Shown here: one piece after another, positions 40,993-50,510 of the stretch
Position numbering within the stretch: position 1 is the stretch's first letter
Layout of the letters: each line of letters opens with the position of its first letter
DNA from: Rhodococcus sp. KRD197
GTDB taxonomy: Bacteria > Actinomycetota > Actinomycetes > Mycobacteriales > Mycobacteriaceae
Length of the DNA stretch: 64,000 nucleotides
NCBI RefSeq assembly: GCF_017168235.1
Contig: NZ_JABFAO010000015.1
Coordinates: forward strand, 88,723-152,722
Reading direction: 5' to 3'
Translations under genes and position numbers: made by a program
The notes under the pieces: model-generated
The model's database searches: none
Seen by the model: only the letters and a program-made list of their open reading frames with translations
Told to the model about the DNA's origin: nothing

Positions 40993-41673
40993 CTAGTCGC
41001 TGTTGATGCGGAACCCGACGCCACGCACCGTGGCGATCCGGCGCTCCGAGACCGAGCCCTCGTCCCCGATCTTTCGACGCAGCCAGGACATGTGCATGTC
41101 GAGGGTCTTCGATCCCCGGAGCTCGGCGTCACCCCATACTTCACGCAGGATCGTCTCTCGGGACACGACCTGACCGGCGTGATCGAGCAGCACCTTGAGC
41201 AGTTCGTACTCCTTGTTGGCCAACGAGATCTCGGCGCCGTTGACCAGGACTCTGCGCGCCGCCGGTTCGAGTCTGATACCGCCGACCTCGACCGGAGTGT
41301 CCTCACCGGGTCCGCGCCTGCGCAGCAGGGCCCTGACCCTGGCCATCAGCTCGGCCAACCGGAAGGGCTTGCCCACATAGTCGTCGGCGCCGGCATCGAG
41401 GCCGACGACGAAGTCGACCTCGTCGGTTCTCGCGGTGAGCATCAGGACCGCGAGCTCGGAGCTGTTGGCGCGCACCTGTCGGCAGACTTCCAGTCCGTCC
41501 ATGCCGGGGAGGCCGAGGTCGAGTATCAGGAGGTCGAAATGGCCCTCCAGCGCCTGCTGCAGCGCGGCCGGGCCGGTCTGCTCCACGGTCACCGTGTACC
41601 CCTCGCGCCCGAGGGCCCGCGAGAGTGGTGCGGCAATCGCTTCGTCGTCTTCGGCCAGGAGCACGTCGGTCAC
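40993..41673 (-). CDS. OmpR-family response regulator
   Basis: A 226-residue transcription factor paired with the adjacent kinase. The receiver has acidic residues EDD at 8-10, phospho-acceptor Asp52 in LDLGLPG, and Lys in 'VGKPFRLAEL'. The DNA-binding winged helix includes 'LANKEYELLKVLLDHAGQVVSRETILREVWGD' and 'IATVRGVGFRI'. Targets are unknown; the 39-bp gap downstream to the PH-domain gene stop suggests separate transcripts from birA-PH, upstream on the same strand. Confidence 0.94.
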   Translation of the reverse strand: MTDVLLAEDDEAIAAPLSRALGREGYTVTVEQTGPAALQQALEGHFDLLILDLGLPGMDGLEVCRQVRANSSELAVLMLTARTDEVDFVVGLDAGADDYVGKPFRLAELMARVRALLRRRGPGEDTPVEVGGIRLEPAARRVLVNGAEISLANKEYELLKVLLDHAGQVVSRETILREVWGDAELRGSKTLDMHMSWLRRKIGDEGSVSERRIATVRGVGFRINSD

Positions 41674-41712
41674 GACGGTCAGCCTACGTTCGCAACCTGT
41701 GAGAATGCTGCA

Positions 41713-42306
41713 TCATCTGCGTCTGCCGCCGCGCCAACCGGGCCGGGCGGAATCGGCGACGTCCTGCGCCGACACCTCCCCGCTGTCATCGTCGTACCGG
41801 TCACGCCTTACATCGAGTGAGTCGAACACCTGCTGGTAGAGCAACGAGTGCACGCGCTGGACATGTGGAATGTCGTCGAATTCCAGTGGGTCGTCCGATG
41901 CGGAGGCGATGATGAGGGTTCCGGTTCTGAGTATGCGATCGAGCAGACCGTGGCGAAACTGCACGTTGCTGATGCGTCCCATGGGGATATCGATGCCGGA
42001 GTGCGTGATGACACCCTGGCGCACCAGAACTCGGCGGTCGGTCACGATGAAGTGGGTGCACTTCCAGCTGATCAGCGGCGCGAGAGACCGCCACCCGACG
42101 ATTGCCGCCCAGATCACGGCGGTGGCGACCAGGGCGATGGTGGCGCTGGTGCCGTCGAGTCGAGCCGAGATCACGCCCACGGCGAATCCGGCGACTGCCG
42201 TGCCGAGGATGAACGTCACGGCGGGCAGGACCAGCATCTTCCAGTGCGGATGGTGATGGAGCAGCAGGTCTTCGGTGTCTGCGAGCGCGTCCTGTGGGTA
42301 GCCCAT
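41713..42306 (-). CDS. PH-domain (bPH2) membrane protein, Rv3278c-like
   Basis: A 197-residue protein with two transmembrane helices near residues 25-70 followed by a bacterial PH domain: 'THFIVTDRRVLVRQGVITHSGIDIPMGRISNVQFRHGLLDRILRTGTLIIASASDD'. The C-terminus is charged. ATG 42306 was preferred over GTG 42315 because AGGAG then has proper 8-base spacing. It lies 5 bp downstream of birA. Function unknown; its genomic neighbours match M. tuberculosis. Confidence 0.88.
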   Translation of the reverse strand: MGYPQDALADTEDLLLHHHPHWKMLVLPAVTFILGTAVAGFAVGVISARLDGTSATIALVATAVIWAAIVGWRSLAPLISWKCTHFIVTDRRVLVRQGVITHSGIDIPMGRISNVQFRHGLLDRILRTGTLIIASASDDPLEFDDIPHVQRVHSLLYQQVFDSLDVRRDRYDDDSGEVSAQDVADSARPGWRGGRRR

Positions 42307-42311
42307 GTCTC

Positions 42312-43142
42312 TCACTCCTGATCGACGGCGCGCAGATGGGTGACATCACCCGCGGCCACCGCCACCGTTTCGTCGGTCTCGTCCATGCGGACGACGATTC
42401 TGCCGTGTGTGTCGACGTCGGTGGCTTTGCCGAAGAACTGCCGATCACCGGGCAGTTCGACACGCACGCGACGGCCGACCGTGTCGCAGCGCTCTCGGTA
42501 GCGGTGCGCGAGGCTGTCGGTGCTCCACTGCGAGTTCCTCCACGAATCCACCTCTGCCCCGATACCGCGGAGGATGGCACGCAGGAGGGTGTCGCGATCG
42601 GACACGGCGGCATTTTCGAGTATCAGCGAGGTAGCTGTCGGGACGGGCAACTCCTCGGTGGTCATCGAGACGTTCAACCCGATGCCCACCACCACCGACG
42701 GTGTGCCGCCGTGTGCGGCGACCTCGGCGAGAATTCCGGCGACCTTCCGACCCTCGATGAGAACGTCGTTGGGCCACTTGAGCGCAGCGTCGACGGCCGC
42801 GACCGTGCGCAGGGCATCGACGACGACAACCCCGGTCAACAGCGGTATCCACCCCAGTACGGCTGGGTCGATGCCGGGGAACTTCACCAGCGCTGACACC
42901 AGCACTTGCGACCGGGGCGGCCCCGAGAACGGCCGCGCATGCCTGCCGCGGCCGGTGTCCTGGTGCTCGGCCACGAGTGCGGTCCGGTCGGCCAAGGTGT
43001 CTGCTCGGGACAAGAGGTCAGCGTTTGTAGAACCGGTTCGGTCCACCACGTCGAGTCTCGACCAGGACGCCTGGGGGCCCTCGACGAGTGCGCGGCGCAG
43101 CGCCGCGATGTCGAGCGGAGGGCGTTCGAGATTGGTCCACAT
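42312..43142 (-). CDS. birA: Biotin--[acetyl-CoA-carboxylase] ligase
   Basis: Attaches biotin to the carboxylase biotin carrier domain, here the C-terminal domain of the nearby AccA3. The 276 residues have the biotinyl-AMP loop TGRGRHARPFSG and KWPNDVLI, plus 'GILAEV' and 'VVGIGLNV' in the active site, and a small SH3-like C-terminal domain. No N-terminal DNA-binding domain is present, so it is a monofunctional ligase. ATG 43142 is chosen; ATG 43154 is possible. It is divergent from accD5, with a palindromic candidate operator in between. Confidence 0.94.
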   Translation of the reverse strand: MWTNLERPPLDIAALRRALVEGPQASWSRLDVVDRTGSTNADLLSRADTLADRTALVAEHQDTGRGRHARPFSGPPRSQVLVSALVKFPGIDPAVLGWIPLLTGVVVVDALRTVAAVDAALKWPNDVLIEGRKVAGILAEVAAHGGTPSVVVGIGLNVSMTTEELPVPTATSLILENAAVSDRDTLLRAILRGIGAEVDSWRNSQWSTDSLAHRYRERCDTVGRRVRVELPGDRQFFGKATDVDTHGRIVVRMDETDETVAVAAGDVTHLRAVDQE

Positions 43143-43182
43143 GGCCCCGAGCATATTGCCACCGCGCGTCTGGCGTGATCTC

Positions 43183-43198
43183 GCTACCGATCGGTAGC
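43183..43198. promoter_or_regulatory. Perfect 16-bp palindrome between birA and accD5
   Basis: GCTACCGATCGGTAGC is a perfect dyad in the 127-bp divergent promoter region, 71 bp upstream of accD5 and 40 bp upstream of birA. Near copies occur upstream of accA3 (58330-58345) and in the acyltransferase-island promoter region (50523-50538). The symmetry and repeated occurrence at functionally linked genes suggest a repressor or activator binding site. Confidence 0.65.
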
Positions 43199-43269
43199 AT
43201 TGCTCGGCTTCTCCGGTTGATGGACCTGGGTAGGGATCCGCATCACAGCCGTGGTTAAAGTGATTGCCC

Positions 43270-44901
43270 ATGACCAGTGTTCAGGACTCGACTGCTGCCG
43301 AGGCGCCCGACATTCACACCACCGCGGGCAAGCTCGCCAATCTGCGGAGTCGCCGCGAAGCAGCCATGGCGCCTTCCGGTGAGGCCGCGATCGAAAAGGT
43401 GCACGCCAAGGGCAAGCTCACAGCCCGCGAGCGCATCACCGCCCTGCTCGACGAGGGCTCGTTCGTGGAGATGGATGCGCTCGCCCGGCATCGCAGCCAG
43501 AACTTCGGCATGGCCGAGAACCGGCCCTTCGGCGACGGCGTCGTCACCGGGTACGGCACCGTCGACGGCCGCGACGTCTGTGTGTTCTCCCAGGACGCCA
43601 CCGTCTTCGGCGGCTCCCTCGGTGAAATCTACGGCGAGAAGATCGTCAAGGTCATGGACCTTGCCATCAAGACCGGCAGACCACTCATCGGCATCAACGA
43701 GGGCGCCGGCGCCCGCATCCAGGAAGGTGTCGTCTCCCTCGGCTTGTACGGGGAGATCTTCCACCGAAACGTTCAGGCCTCCGGCGTCATCCCCCAGATC
43801 TCGCTGATCATGGGACCCGCAGCCGGCGGACACGTCTACTCCCCCGCCCTGACCGACTTCGTCGTCATGGTCGACGGCACCAGCCAGATGTTCGTCACCG
43901 GCCCCGACGTGATCAAGACCGTCACCGGCGAGAACGTCACCATGGAAGAGCTCGGCGGCGCGCACACCCACATGGAGAAGTCCGGCGTCGCGCACTACGT
44001 CGCCTCGGGCGAACAGGACGCGCTCGATTACGTTCGTGACCTGCTCGGCTACCTGCCGAGCAACAACCGCGCCGAAGCGCCCCGCATGCTCCCCTCGGAT
44101 CCCATCAGCGGCGCCATCGAGGACAACCTCACCGACGAGGACCTCGAGCTCGATACCCTGATCCCGGATTCGCCGAACACCCCGTACGACATGCACGAGG
44201 TCATCCGCCGCATCCTCGACGACGACGAATTCCTCGAGGTCCAGGAAGGCCGCGCCCGCAACATCATCGTCGGCTTCGGACGCATCGACGGCCGCAGTGT
44301 CGGCATCGTCGCCAACCAGCCCACGCAGTTCGCGGGAACACTGGACATCGACGCCTCCGAGAAGGCCGCCCGTTTCGTGCGGACCTGCGATTGCTTCAAC
44401 GTCCCGATCATCACCCTCGTCGACGTCCCCGGATTCCTGCCCGGTACCGGCCAGGAGTTCAACGGCATCATCCGCCGCGGGGCGAAGCTGCTCTACGCCT
44501 ATGGCGAGGCCACCGTGGGCAAGATCACCATCATCACCCGCAAGGCGTACGGCGGCGCCTACGACGTCATGGGCTCCAAGCACATGGGCGCCGACGTCAA
44601 CCTGGCCTGGCCGACCGCGCAGATCGCCGTCATGGGCGCCTCCGGCGCCGTGGGCTTCGTCTATCGCAAGAAGCTCCTCGAAGCCGCGAAGAACGGTGAG
44701 GACGTCGACGCGCTGCGCTTGACCCTGCAGCAGGAGTACGAGGACACCCTCGTCAACCCGTACGTCGCCGCGGAACGCGGTTACCTCGACGCAGTCATCC
44801 CACCGAGCCACACTCGCGGACAGATCGTCTCCGCCCTGCGACTGCTCGAACGCAAACAGGTCACTCTGCCCCCGAAGAAGCACGGAAACATCCCGCTATG
44901 A
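43270..44901 (+). CDS. accD5: Acyl-CoA (propionyl-CoA) carboxylase beta subunit AccD5
   Basis: Carboxyltransferase subunit that moves CO2 from carboxybiotin to propionyl-CoA or acetyl-CoA, giving methylmalonyl-CoA and malonyl-CoA for complex lipid synthesis. The 543 residues follow AccD5 closely: '[19 protein letters not shown]', '[27 protein letters not shown]', the oxyanion-stabilising '[20 protein letters not shown]' and '[20 protein letters not shown]', and the second crotonase-like half with '[35 protein letters not shown]'. ATG 43270 matches known AccD5 N-termini. The stop overlaps accE5 by ATGA. Confidence 0.97.
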   Translation: MTSVQDSTAAEAPDIHTTAGKLANLRSRREAAMAPSGEAAIEKVHAKGKLTARERITALLDEGSFVEMDALARHRSQNFGMAENRPFGDGVVTGYGTVDGRDVCVFSQDATVFGGSLGEIYGEKIVKVMDLAIKTGRPLIGINEGAGARIQEGVVSLGLYGEIFHRNVQASGVIPQISLIMGPAAGGHVYSPALTDFVVMVDGTSQMFVTGPDVIKTVTGENVTMEELGGAHTHMEKSGVAHYVASGEQDALDYVRDLLGYLPSNNRAEAPRMLPSDPISGAIEDNLTDEDLELDTLIPDSPNTPYDMHEVIRRILDDDEFLEVQEGRARNIIVGFGRIDGRSVGIVANQPTQFAGTLDIDASEKAARFVRTCDCFNVPIITLVDVPGFLPGTGQEFNGIIRRGAKLLYAYGEATVGKITIITRKAYGGAYDVMGSKHMGADVNLAWPTAQIAVMGASGAVGFVYRKKLLEAAKNGEDVDALRLTLQQEYEDTLVNPYVAAERGYLDAVIPPSHTRGQIVSALRLLERKQVTLPPKKHGNIPL

Positions 44902-45206
44902 GTGCCGACGCCATGCCTCGGGAAGTGGTGATCGACGATGCAGCCGAGATCCTCGAAGCAGTCGGCACCGACACTGCAGGCCTCGACGCTGCGGCGAGCG
45001 CGGACGTGCAGGGTGCGATTCGCATCCTCGCGGGCAATCCCACCGACCAGGACATCGCGGCGCTGGTGACGGTCCTGACATCGGCGGCGTCCGCGCCTAC
45101 ACCGGTGGATTCTCGGCCACCGGAACTGTGGGGAGCGCCGGCGTCGATGCACCGTACGTATGTCCCGTTCTCGCCGTATTCGTTCGCCGCGTCTCAGCGC
45201 TACTGA
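44898..45206 (+). CDS. accE5: Acyl-CoA carboxylase epsilon subunit AccE5
   Basis: Small subunit that stabilises the AccA3-AccD5 complex in Mycobacteriales and Streptomyces. The 102 residues contain the family core '[25 protein letters not shown]' at about 39-63 and a C-terminal '[30 protein letters not shown]'. The N-terminal 30 residues are acidic and low complexity. ATG 44898 overlaps the accD5 stop, so it is translationally coupled. Confidence 0.92.
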   Translation: MSADAMPREVVIDDAAEILEAVGTDTAGLDAAASADVQGAIRILAGNPTDQDIAALVTVLTSAASAPTPVDSRPPELWGAPASMHRTYVPFSPYSFAASQRY

Positions 45207-45214
45207 ATCCGTCG

Positions 45215-45838
45215 GTGCTCAGCTTCGTTCTCGCGTCGGCATCGCCCGCTCGTCTTGGTGTGTTGCGCAACGCGGGGATAAGTCCTCTCGTGCGGGTGTC
45301 CGGCGTGGACGAGGATGCGTTGACGGCCGAGCTCGGGTCCGCAGCAGATTCCGAGCTGGTGGTCACTACGCTCGCGCGCGCGAAGGCGCTGGCCGTTGCC
45401 GGTGAATTCGACGACGCCGTGGTGGTGGGTTGTGATTCGATGCTCGCCATTGCCGGCGAGCTCCAGGGCAAACCTCACACCGTGGATGTCGCACGCCGAC
45501 GCTGGGAGACGATGGCCGGCCGCAGGGGCGAGCTACTGACCGGTCATGCCGTCGTGCGCGTGCACGGGGGCTCGGTGGTCGCGGCCGTGACGGCATGCAG
45601 CACGACGACGGTCCATTTCGGCGAACCCGGACGCGCAGATCTCGAGGCCTACCTGGCCTCGGGTGAGCCACTCGAGGTTGCCGGGGCGTTCACACTGGAC
45701 GGCCTCGGCGGCTGGTTCGTCGACCGCATCGAGGGTGATCCGTCCAGTGTCATCGGGATCGGGCTACCGCTTGTTCGCCGCCTGCTCGCCGAGGTGGGCG
45801 TCACCATGGCCGAGCTGTGGTCCTCAGCCGGCGAGTAG
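45215..45838 (+). CDS. maf: Maf-type nucleoside triphosphate pyrophosphatase
   Basis: House-cleaning nucleotide pyrophosphatase acting on non-canonical nucleotides such as dTTP/UTP analogues or 7-methyl-GTP. The 207 residues begin VLSFVLASASPARLGVLRNAGI with the Maf SASPAR motif. They have 'DAVVVGCDSMLAIAGELQGKP' with catalytic Asp and end in 'GDPSSVIGIGLPLVRRLLAEVGV'. GTG 45215 follows accE5 by 8 bp. The 3' end overlaps the converging flavodoxin gene by 15 bp. In M. tuberculosis this gene is followed directly by sseA; here about 9.5 kb intervenes. Confidence 0.94.
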   Translation: MLSFVLASASPARLGVLRNAGISPLVRVSGVDEDALTAELGSAADSELVVTTLARAKALAVAGEFDDAVVVGCDSMLAIAGELQGKPHTVDVARRRWETMAGRRGELLTGHAVVRVHGGSVVAAVTACSTTTVHFGEPGRADLEAYLASGEPLEVAGAFTLDGLGGWFVDRIEGDPSSVIGIGLPLVRRLLAEVGVTMAELWSSAGE

Positions 45839-46270
45839 TCCGGTCAACTCCTGGGCCCACTCCTCGGCCTGTGCCTTGGGCTTGATGTTGGACGACCCAT
45901 CGTGGCGTGCATGTTCGTGCACCTGCTGCGCGCCGAGCTCGATCAGCTTCTGCGCCATGATCTCCCCGCCGCGATTGAATGTCTCTTCGTAGATGCGATC
46001 GCCCAGCCCGAACAGCGCGAACCGAAGGCCTGTGAGATCCGGGGCGTCCTCGACGAGCGCTTCGTAGAACGGTTCGGCACCTGTGGGTAGTTCGCCCTCG
46101 CCGTAGGTGGAGCAAATGATGACGTGGAAGTCGTCGGTGTCGATGTCCGATACCTCGTACTCGAGCATGTCGCGTACTTCGGCGTCGTGGTCCACCAGTA
46201 CCTCGGCGATCTTGTCCGCGACCTCCTCGGCCGTACCGGTCTCCGAACCGAACAACACGACTACTGACAT
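45824..46270 (-). CDS. Flavodoxin-like protein (MioC type)
   Basis: Short-chain FMN-binding flavodoxin of 148 residues. The phosphate loop GSETGTAEE is at residues 8-16. 'ICSTYGEGELPTG' and 'FALFGLGDRIYEETFNRGG' form the isoalloxazine-binding loops. It could donate electrons to a reductase or oxygenase. The gene lies at the left edge of the acyltransferase island and converges on maf with a 15-bp overlap. Whether it serves the island or is independent cannot be decided from sequence. Confidence 0.9.
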   Translation of the reverse strand: MSVVVLFGSETGTAEEVADKIAEVLVDHDAEVRDMLEYEVSDIDTDDFHVIICSTYGEGELPTGAEPFYEALVEDAPDLTGLRFALFGLGDRIYEETFNRGGEIMAQKLIELGAQQVHEHARHDGSSNIKPKAQAEEWAQELTGLLAG

Positions 46271-46333
46271 GTCCTCTTCCCCCTTCTGCGGCCCTGCTGA
46301 ACTTCGCTGCTCAATCGGTGGACAAGCATATCC

Positions 46334-47671
46334 TCACCAGTACGTGGGAGTCAGCTCCCACTTGTCGTACTCGTCGGAGATCAACGCACGTAGGTGCTCC
46401 ACAGTCGGGAAGTGATCGGGGTCCAGACCGGTGACACACAGTGTTGCCGTCTCGCCCGATGTGTTCCACCACACGCTCACACCGCCTTTGGTCCGCCGGA
46501 GCAGTTCGGCGGTGGTGTTCTGGGTGATCGAACGCATGGCCACGGACCGCGCAGGCACGCCGCCGATCGATCGAGCGCGAGCGCCGCGGTCTCCGAGGTT
46601 GGAACACAGGCACAACGGTGCTGTGGCCGATTTGGACGCCTGCGCGACGATGACGTCCGGCAGCATCTGCATCAGAGGCTTGGCCAACTCGAACGAGGTG
46701 GGTTCGGATACGTCGGCGAGCGCCGTGAATGCGGCTTTGCTCTTCGACCGGATCTGCGACAGATCGGAGCGATACCCCTGGTGACCTTCGACCTGAATGG
46801 ACACTCCCGATGTCGCGTTGGCGCGAATGTCCCCGCGCACTCGTGTGCTCACCGGCAGGGACACCTTTATCGGAGCCGCGCCCTCGACCCGCCCGCTTCC
46901 GGCGAGAATGCCGAGCGCGACTGCGACCAGAAGACTGTTCGCGCTGCCTCCGGCGGCAGCTGCGGCAGCGGTCCATTCCTCGGTCGGACAGTCCACGACA
47001 ACGGTGCTGGGCGTGAAATCTCCGACCGCCAACGGGCCGACTACCGCGGCGCTGGCGGACGGCTCGGCGCTCACCGGGGCGGAGCCAGGCGAGCCGGACA
47101 GGGCGCCGCGGACACTCCGCGCGAGTACTCGCGCGGCTCCCCGTGCCGCTGCCCCGAACTGACCGGCCGCATCCCGCACGTCCGCCTCGATCGGTCGATC
47201 CCAAGCCGAGCAGAAATCCTCGGGATCACCCGGACCCTCGATCGCAGCGATCGCTGCCGATGTGAGTGCGCCGCCGTCGCCAACGACGTGGGATGCGACC
47301 AGCGACATCGCGGAGCCACCCTCCTCGATCGTGGTGTATGCCAGTTGCCACACCGGCCCATCGATCGGGTTCAGCGCAGTCGCGGCGCGCTCGCGCATCC
47401 ACTGACCCAACTGCGACGCCGGGATGCCCGCATCGGTCACGTCGAGCGGCAGCGTGTGGGATGCACGGGTCCATCGGTCGCGCGCCCCTGGCACACGGAC
47501 ACGCTCGACTGTTCTACCGAGGGGCCCTTCTGACAGGTTGCGCCACATGGCGTTCGCGGCCTCGCGGGGAACTGCGTGGTCGAATCGCCAGACGATCTGG
47601 TTGACGACCGGGACGTTCAGCACACACTCCATACGGAGAAACAGGTCGTCGTCGTACGTCAGTCGGCTCAC
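46334..47671 (-). CDS. Condensation/WS-DGAT-fold acyltransferase-like protein A
   Basis: A 445-residue protein related to the chloramphenicol-acetyltransferase superfamily that includes NRPS condensation domains, PapA proteins and wax ester synthases. The N-terminus LTYDDDLFLRMECVLNVPVVNQIVWRF matches that of protein B (49082-50431). The active-site motif SHVVGDGG at 127-134 keeps His128 and Asp132-Gly133. The ending 'WELTPTYW' also resembles protein B. GTG 47671 was chosen by alignment with protein B. It is divergent from the glycosyltransferase. Likely an O-acyltransferase for a glycolipid; substrate unknown. Confidence 0.82.
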   Translation of the reverse strand: MSRLTYDDDLFLRMECVLNVPVVNQIVWRFDHAVPREAANAMWRNLSEGPLGRTVERVRVPGARDRWTRASHTLPLDVTDAGIPASQLGQWMRERAATALNPIDGPVWQLAYTTIEEGGSAMSLVASHVVGDGGALTSAAIAAIEGPGDPEDFCSAWDRPIEADVRDAAGQFGAAARGAARVLARSVRGALSGSPGSAPVSAEPSASAAVVGPLAVGDFTPSTVVVDCPTEEWTAAAAAAGGSANSLLVAVALGILAGSGRVEGAAPIKVSLPVSTRVRGDIRANATSGVSIQVEGHQGYRSDLSQIRSKSKAAFTALADVSEPTSFELAKPLMQMLPDVIVAQASKSATAPLCLCSNLGDRGARARSIGGVPARSVAMRSITQNTTAELLRRTKGGVSVWWNTSGETATLCVTGLDPDHFPTVEHLRALISDEYDKWELTPTYW

Positions 47672-47811
47672 TCGACAAGCGTATCGGCGTCGGGTGCAAC
47701 GCACCACAGACATGTGACGCAACGCAAAGTGCGTTGCGGCTGTTCGTCTTACGCGCCCGAAACCACCATGGGGTACGTTGCAGACCGGCGACGCGGCAAA
47801 GGAGTGCTCGA

Positions 47812-49101
47812 GTGAAGATCGTTCTGCCGTTCACCGGCAGCCGCGGTGATGTCCAACCCGGGCTGGCCCTCGCTGTCGAACTCGCTGGTCGTGGCCACTC
47901 CATCGAATTCGGCGCACCACCGAATCTGGTGCCGTTCGCCGCCGCGGCCACGGCATCGACCGACGGCATCACCGTGGTCCCCTTCGGCCCCGACACCAAG
48001 GCGTTGCTCGAGTCGGAGCTCGTCCGCACGCGCATCAAGGCACGAAACCCCCGAACGCGCCTCGCTGCGCTGGCCGAGTTGGCCAACTTCGGGTGGGACG
48101 AGATGACGCAGCAATTGTCGCAGATGGCAGTCGGCGCCGACGCTGTGATCACCGGCACTCTGGGCCAGGAAATGGCATTCAACACAGCCGAGGCGATGGG
48201 AGTTCCGTTCATTGCGTTGCACTACTGCCCGATTCGGCTCAACGGGTCGATGTCGGTGATACCGGGTCGGCAGCTCCCGGCGGCCGTGAACCGCGCGACG
48301 TGGCGCTTGCTGGAAACAACTCGGTGGCGGTCGATGAAGAAGCGGGAGAACCAGCAGAGACACGATCTGGGTCTGCGCGCCGCCACGGCCCCCCTTCCGA
48401 AAAGAATTTCCGCGTACGGCGGCGTCGAGATCCAGGCGTACGACGGTGCACTGTTCCCCGGCCTCGAGCGCGAATGGGCGAATGAGCGTCCGTTCGTCGG
48501 TTTTCTCGAACTCGTCTCCACCGCAACCACTCCGGGTACCGACATCGGCGTGGGCTCGCCACTGCGCACGTGGATCGACGACGGGACCGCGCCACTGTAC
48601 TTCGGGTTCGGAAGCATGCCTGTTCGCGACCCGCAGTCACTGGTGGACACGATCGAGAATGTCTGTCGCAGAAACGGATACCGCGCGGTGGTGAGTTCGG
48701 GATGGAGCGCACTCTCGGAACGAATCGTGCCCGGATCGGTTCTCGCAATCACCGGCCCGGTGGACCACGCGGCGGTGTTTCCGCTGTGCCGAGCGGCAGT
48801 TCATCATGGCGGAGCCGGGACGACGGCGGCGAGCATACGCGCCGGGCTGCCCACGATGGTCTGCTGGTTCAGCGCGGACCAACCGTTCTGGGGTGCGGCG
48901 CTCGTTCGAACCGGCGCCGGAGTCTCGATGAAGTTCTCGGCCTTGAACACGGACAGTCTGACCGAGCGCCTGGCGACTCTGCTCGCTGATCGAACTGCCT
49001 CTCGGGCACAGGAACTGGCCGCGTCGATGACGCCACCGGCAGACGCAGTTCGCGCGTCCGCCGACATCGTCGAACGCGCGTTCACCACAAGCGATATGTG
49101 A
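47812..49101 (+). CDS. GT1-family UDP-sugar glycosyltransferase (lipid/sterol type)
   Basis: A 429-residue GT-B glycosyltransferase. It begins VKIVLPFTGSRGDVQPGLALA, the acceptor-domain start typical of GT1/GT28-type lipid, sterol or antibiotic glycosyltransferases. The C-terminal donor motif is 'HHGGAGTTAASIRAGLPTMVCWFSADQPFWG'. No membrane segment is obvious. GTG 47812 has AAAGGAG eight bases upstream. It is flanked by two paralogous acyltransferase-like genes on the opposite strand and overlaps the second by 20 bp at the 3' end. This arrangement suggests glycosylation then acylation of a lipid. Confidence 0.9.
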   Translation: MKIVLPFTGSRGDVQPGLALAVELAGRGHSIEFGAPPNLVPFAAAATASTDGITVVPFGPDTKALLESELVRTRIKARNPRTRLAALAELANFGWDEMTQQLSQMAVGADAVITGTLGQEMAFNTAEAMGVPFIALHYCPIRLNGSMSVIPGRQLPAAVNRATWRLLETTRWRSMKKRENQQRHDLGLRAATAPLPKRISAYGGVEIQAYDGALFPGLEREWANERPFVGFLELVSTATTPGTDIGVGSPLRTWIDDGTAPLYFGFGSMPVRDPQSLVDTIENVCRRNGYRAVVSSGWSALSERIVPGSVLAITGPVDHAAVFPLCRAAVHHGGAGTTAASIRAGLPTMVCWFSADQPFWGAALVRTGAGVSMKFSALNTDSLTERLATLLADRTASRAQELAASMTPPADAVRASADIVERAFTTSDM

Positions 49102-50431
49102 GGTCCCACCGGCGAAGGACAGCAGCGACCGCCTCGCGCATCTGTTGGTCCGTCCTGATGCGGTCCGGATCCATGCCGTGCACCGTGATCGTTACCGTGT
49201 CCGCAGTTTCACACGCCCAGGCCGTCGATCCACCTCCGAGCGAACGCGCGAACGCCGGGTCGGCTCCGGCGAAAATCGCCCGTGCCGAGATACTTGCAGC
49301 CGCGAAACCACCGATCATGGCGAAGTCGTCGGGGACTCGACCGAGATTCGAGCACAGGCCCTCGGCGCCGTCGGACGGCATCGGCATTCGCGCGACGAGC
49401 GAATCAGGCAGCATCTGCACGAGTTGGAGCGGCACGGCAGCAGCGGCGTTGCCGGTCTGCAAACGAGCAGTGAACTCGGTGAGAGCGGTCTTGACGGCCT
49501 TCCGGATTCGAGTCAGGTCCCGGTCCACCGTCTCGGACACCGGCACCCGAACCGGGACGATCTTCGTCGAGTTGGCATCGAGATCGCCGATATCGCGGTC
49601 GCTGTACGGCAGTGACCACCGTAGTTCGTCCCCGGGGCGCGCCCGGCCGAGCCGTTCGGCCAGCGCGGTCATCACTCCGATGAACAGAGACGTCGACGTT
49701 CCGCCCCATTCCGCGGCAGTTGCCTTCCATTCGTCGGCCGGGCATTCGATCACCACGTATGGGGGACTCCACAGATCACTGTTGCCTGCCACGACACTGC
49801 GGTGCGGCTGCTCGGGCTTGGGAGCGGCGCCGGGCGACGGCGCGCGACCGATCCCCGCGATACCGTCGGCCACCGTCCTGGCGGCCCACTCCACGATCGG
49901 TTTCAGCTCTCCGATCGTATCGTCGAAGTCGTCGACGAGCCCCCTGATCAGGGACGGCCGGGAGCCCAGGTCGGCGGCACGCACGCTCGGTTGTCCCTGA
50001 TTGGCCTGGCGTACTGCAGCGATCATGGCCGCACCGTCTGCGATCATGTGCGAACACACCAGCGACAGCACCATCCCCCCGCCGTCGATGCGGGCAGCGG
50101 CGAGTTGCCAGCCCGTACCTTGCTCGGGATCGAGCCCGTCGACAACCCGTTGCTCCGCCCAGCAGCGTACGGCGTCCTGAGCAATGGTGGTGGACGCGAG
50201 GTCCAGCGGCATCGACTCCTCCGATTGCACCCATCGGTGGCGCGCCGTCGGGAGCGTCGGCGCAAGGACCGCCCGCGCCAACAATCCCCGCGAGAGATTC
50301 GTGTGCATCTTCTTCAGCTCTGCGTCGGGCAGTACGTTGTCGAACCGCCACACAAACTGATTGAACACTGGATTACCGATTCCGTGGTGCATTCGCAGGA
50401 ACAAATGATCCGCAAATCCAATTCGTGCCAT
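49082..50431 (-). CDS. Condensation/WS-DGAT-fold acyltransferase-like protein B
   Basis: Paralogue of protein A on the other side of the glycosyltransferase gene. The 449 residues start IGFADHLFLRMHHGIGNPVFNQFVWRF. The motif SHMIADGA places His128 and Asp132-Gly133 at the same positions as in protein A. The C-terminus has 'SNLGRVPDDFAMIGG' and ends WDLTYRLW. The N-terminus has no signal peptide. It is divergent from the PapA cluster across a 583-bp region containing two candidate operators. Predicted acyl-CoA-dependent acyltransferase; substrate unknown. Confidence 0.82.
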   Translation of the reverse strand: MARIGFADHLFLRMHHGIGNPVFNQFVWRFDNVLPDAELKKMHTNLSRGLLARAVLAPTLPTARHRWVQSEESMPLDLASTTIAQDAVRCWAEQRVVDGLDPEQGTGWQLAAARIDGGGMVLSLVCSHMIADGAAMIAAVRQANQGQPSVRAADLGSRPSLIRGLVDDFDDTIGELKPIVEWAARTVADGIAGIGRAPSPGAAPKPEQPHRSVVAGNSDLWSPPYVVIECPADEWKATAAEWGGTSTSLFIGVMTALAERLGRARPGDELRWSLPYSDRDIGDLDANSTKIVPVRVPVSETVDRDLTRIRKAVKTALTEFTARLQTGNAAAAVPLQLVQMLPDSLVARMPMPSDGAEGLCSNLGRVPDDFAMIGGFAAASISARAIFAGADPAFARSLGGGSTAWACETADTVTITVHGMDPDRIRTDQQMREAVAAVLRRWDLTYRLW

Positions 50432-50510
50432 TAGCAGAACGTACTACATGGACAAAACGACGGGCGAGATGAATTCCCGGTAACGCCTCGACGAAACTGC
50501 GCCGTAACAA

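Noticed and set aside
43255..44883. 542-codon frame on the minus strand opposite accD5
   Set aside because: Antisense shadow of a strongly conserved gene. Its composition (Val/Asp/Gly/Leu-rich) reflects reverse reading of accD5 codons.
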